64,000 nucleotides of DNA from Bailinhaonella thermotolerans (GTDB lineage: Bacteria > Actinomycetota > Actinomycetes > Streptosporangiales > Streptosporangiaceae), in assembly GCF_003594875.1 (NCBI RefSeq), contig NZ_QZEY01000008.1:62001-126000 (forward strand), in the 5' to 3' direction. This document shows positions 62,564-64,000 of this stretch, one piece after another; the first letter of the stretch is position 1; each line of letters starts with the position of its first letter. The notes beneath the pieces are model-generated. The model made no database searches. It was not told the origin of the DNA and was given only the letters and a program-made list of their open reading frames with translations. Position numbers and translations under genes: made by a program.

Positions 62564-63791
62564 GGCCGAACTCCGCTCGGATCTGCTGGAACGCGGTGTA
62601 GTTGGCGATCACGTCCACCTTGCCCGGGGGCACGGCGGCGAACGCGTCGCCGATGTGCTCGGCGAGCTGGAAGGGCACCTGGGCGACGTCGAGCCGCAGC
62701 GCGAGGTCGAGGCGGCGCTCCCCGGTGACGTAGACGGGCCGCCCGCGCAGCACGCGGTAGTCGACGTCCCAGAGCCAGGAGGTGTCGCGGCCGTCCGGGC
62801 CCTGCGCGTTGACCGACAGGATCACCGGCACCGGCGGCGGGTCGAGCACGTCGAACGCCTCCAGCCAGCCCGCGGGGTTCTTGGCCAGCAGCAGCCGGAT
62901 GACGCGCCCGTCGCGCTCGACGGTGGTGTAGCGCCCGGCCACCGACTTGACCTGCCGCAGCCGGTCCAGCGCGGTCGAGGGCGCGAGCCCGAACAGGGCG
63001 GCGGTCGCCAGCGCCATCGCCGCGTTGGAGGCGTTCGCCCGGCCGGGGAGCTGGAGGTGGAGCGGCCAGCGCTGGCCGTACGGGTCGATGACCAGGTCGT
63101 TCTGCTCGTCGAGCCACCAGGTCGGCTGCGGGCGGCGGAACGCGCACTCGCGGCAGGCCCAGTCGTTGTCCTTGCGGTCGAGCGGGCCGCCGCACTCGGG
63201 GCAGCACCAGGAGTCCTCGCGCCAGCGCTGCCCGCCGGACACCCAGGTCACGTGCTGCGCGGTCGAGGCGCCCCAGGCGACCAGCGGGTCGTCGGCGTTC
63301 GCGATGACGTGGGTGTTCTTCCCGGCCAGGGCGCGGCGCCACTTCTGCGCCAGCAGCCAGATCTCCGCCGCGCGGTCCATCTGGTCGCGGCTGAGGTTCA
63401 TCAGCACCACGACGCCGGCGCCGGTCGTGTCGATCACCTCGGGGAGGTACTTCTCGTCCACTTCGAGGACGGCGTAAGGCGCGTGCTTGTCCTGCGCCAG
63501 CGCCGACACGTGCCCGGCCGGCATGTTCGCGCCGAAGGCGTTGCTGGCGACGTCGCCGAGCTCCTGCAGCGCCGACACGATCAGGCGCGTGGTGGTCGTC
63601 TTGCCGTTGGTGGCGCTGACCAGCACCAGCTTGCGGTCCTTGGCCAGCTTGCGGAGCAGATCCGGCTCCAGCACGAGCCCGACCCGCCCCCCGATCACCG
63701 AGCCGTCTCCCCGCCCGGTCATCCGCGAGAGGGTGGCGGCGGTGCGGCCAAGCGTCGCCGCAAGCTGCGCGCGCAACGGTAGCTGGGTCAT
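62553..63791 (-). CDS. murT: Lipid II isoglutaminyl synthase, Mur ligase-like subunit MurT
   Basis: 412 residues from ATG 63791. The ATP loop VSATNGKTTTTRLIVSAL, acidic LEVDEKYLPEVI and Mur ligase NLSRDQMDRAAEI are present. A four-Cys zinc ribbon (CPECGGPLDRK then CRECAF) is inserted in the central domain, as in MurT, and the C-terminal DUF1727 domain ends NYTAFQQIRAEFGRAV. It activates the D-Glu alpha-carboxylate of lipid II for amidation by GatD ammonia, which is needed for efficient cross-linking of peptidoglycan. Confidence 0.94.
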   Translation of the reverse strand: MTQLPLRAQLAATLGRTAATLSRMTGRGDGSVIGGRVGLVLEPDLLRKLAKDRKLVLVSATNGKTTTTRLIVSALQELGDVASNAFGANMPAGHVSALAQDKHAPYAVLEVDEKYLPEVIDTTGAGVVVLMNLSRDQMDRAAEIWLLAQKWRRALAGKNTHVIANADDPLVAWGASTAQHVTWVSGGQRWREDSWCCPECGGPLDRKDNDWACRECAFRRPQPTWWLDEQNDLVIDPYGQRWPLHLQLPGRANASNAAMALATAALFGLAPSTALDRLRQVKSVAGRYTTVERDGRVIRLLLAKNPAGWLEAFDVLDPPPVPVILSVNAQGPDGRDTSWLWDVDYRVLRGRPVYVTGERRLDLALRLDVAQVPFQLAEHIGDAFAAVPPGKVDVIANYTAFQQIRAEFGRAV

Positions 63792-64000
63792 GCCGACAAG
63801 ACTATCCACCCCCTCCGGTCCCGGACGCCACGTCCCCGCATCACCCGGCCCCGCCCCTTCGCGCGCGGCCCCGCCCGGCCAGCCGTACGGCTGCCGCCGG
63901 CGGCCGCGGCGGGCCGGGTGGCGCGGGCGGGGCTGGGCGGGCGAGTCAGGCGGGCGAGCCGGACGGGCGGGCCAGGCGGGCGGGCGAGCCGGACGAGCCG
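63792..64000. other. Window end: upstream region of murT and GGCGGGCGAGCC repeats
   Basis: The murT promoter must lie here but no consensus is evident. One GCCGTACGGC copy is near 63881. From about 63915 to the end, short GGGCGGGC / GAGCCGGACG units repeat irregularly. No gene is supported. Confidence 0.5.

Overview
This is chromosomal DNA of a very high-GC, mycothiol-producing filamentous actinomycete. The evidence is the gene content: mshA, CarD, F420-type PPOX proteins, a PhoR/PhoP pair divergent from phoU, MurT/GatD, and a regulator-HbhA-DUF2516 trio as in mycobacteria. The abundant GCCGTACGGC palindromes and a myxochelin-type siderophore locus make me lean towards Streptosporangiales (Nonomuraea/Actinomadura-like). 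That placement is inference only. Nothing looks like a phage, IS element, CRISPR array or origin.

0-9.4 kb: partial M1 aminopeptidase, YqhA-type membrane protein, rhomboid protease, a fatty-acid pair (enoyl-CoA hydratase plus SDR), a STAS antagonist, an imine-reductase-family enzyme behind two dyad operators, a secreted protein, and a four-gene ECF nickel/cobalt transporter (M-N-Q-O) preceded by a perfect Nur-type box. 9.4-17 kb: one operon of four paralogous GT2 glycosyltransferases with a shared C-terminal module, just downstream of tRNA-Thr(TGT). 17-32.5 kb: conserved core (rlmB, cysS, two PPOX proteins, ispF, carD, phoP-phoR | phoU, gpmA, ybjN-like, mshA), with a PHO-box-like site, a textbook SigR promoter at mshA and a carD promoter. 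ispD is absent between carD and ispF.

33-42 kb: an iron-regulated catechol siderophore operon. Two 19-bp iron boxes precede dhbA-dhbC-dhbE-isochorismatase-free-standing ArCP-NRPS. The NRPS is C-A-T-reductase and its A-domain pocket has an acidic residue expected for lysine, so a myxochelin-like bis-catechol is predicted. DhbB is split into two proteins, and no transporter, aminotransferase or MbtH gene lies next to it.

42-56.4 kb: BlaI/M56 pair, the HbhA-type trio, SGNH lipoprotein, alanyl-tRNA editing protein, DUF2207 protein, asparaginase, BKACE enzyme, D-aminoacyl-tRNA deacylase, dihydrolipoyl dehydrogenase, YgfZ and a Fur-family protein that matches Nur and would be the trans-acting partner of the 5.9-kb site. 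At 55.34-55.58 kb is an unannotated unit: promoter, 13-codon ORF with a perfect Shine-Dalgarno, and a multi-helix RNA ending in a terminator.

56.4-64 kb: 13-bp repeats, a cytoplasmic-looking seven-repeat PLL-type beta-propeller lectin with an unknown C-terminal domain, an amidohydrolase divergent from a MarR regulator, a nitrobindin-like protein, a 20-bp tandem array with 19 identical copies, a DsrE protein and the GatD/MurT lipid II amidation pair. Gene starts were chosen from ribosome binding sites, overlaps and family N-termini; no database search was possible.
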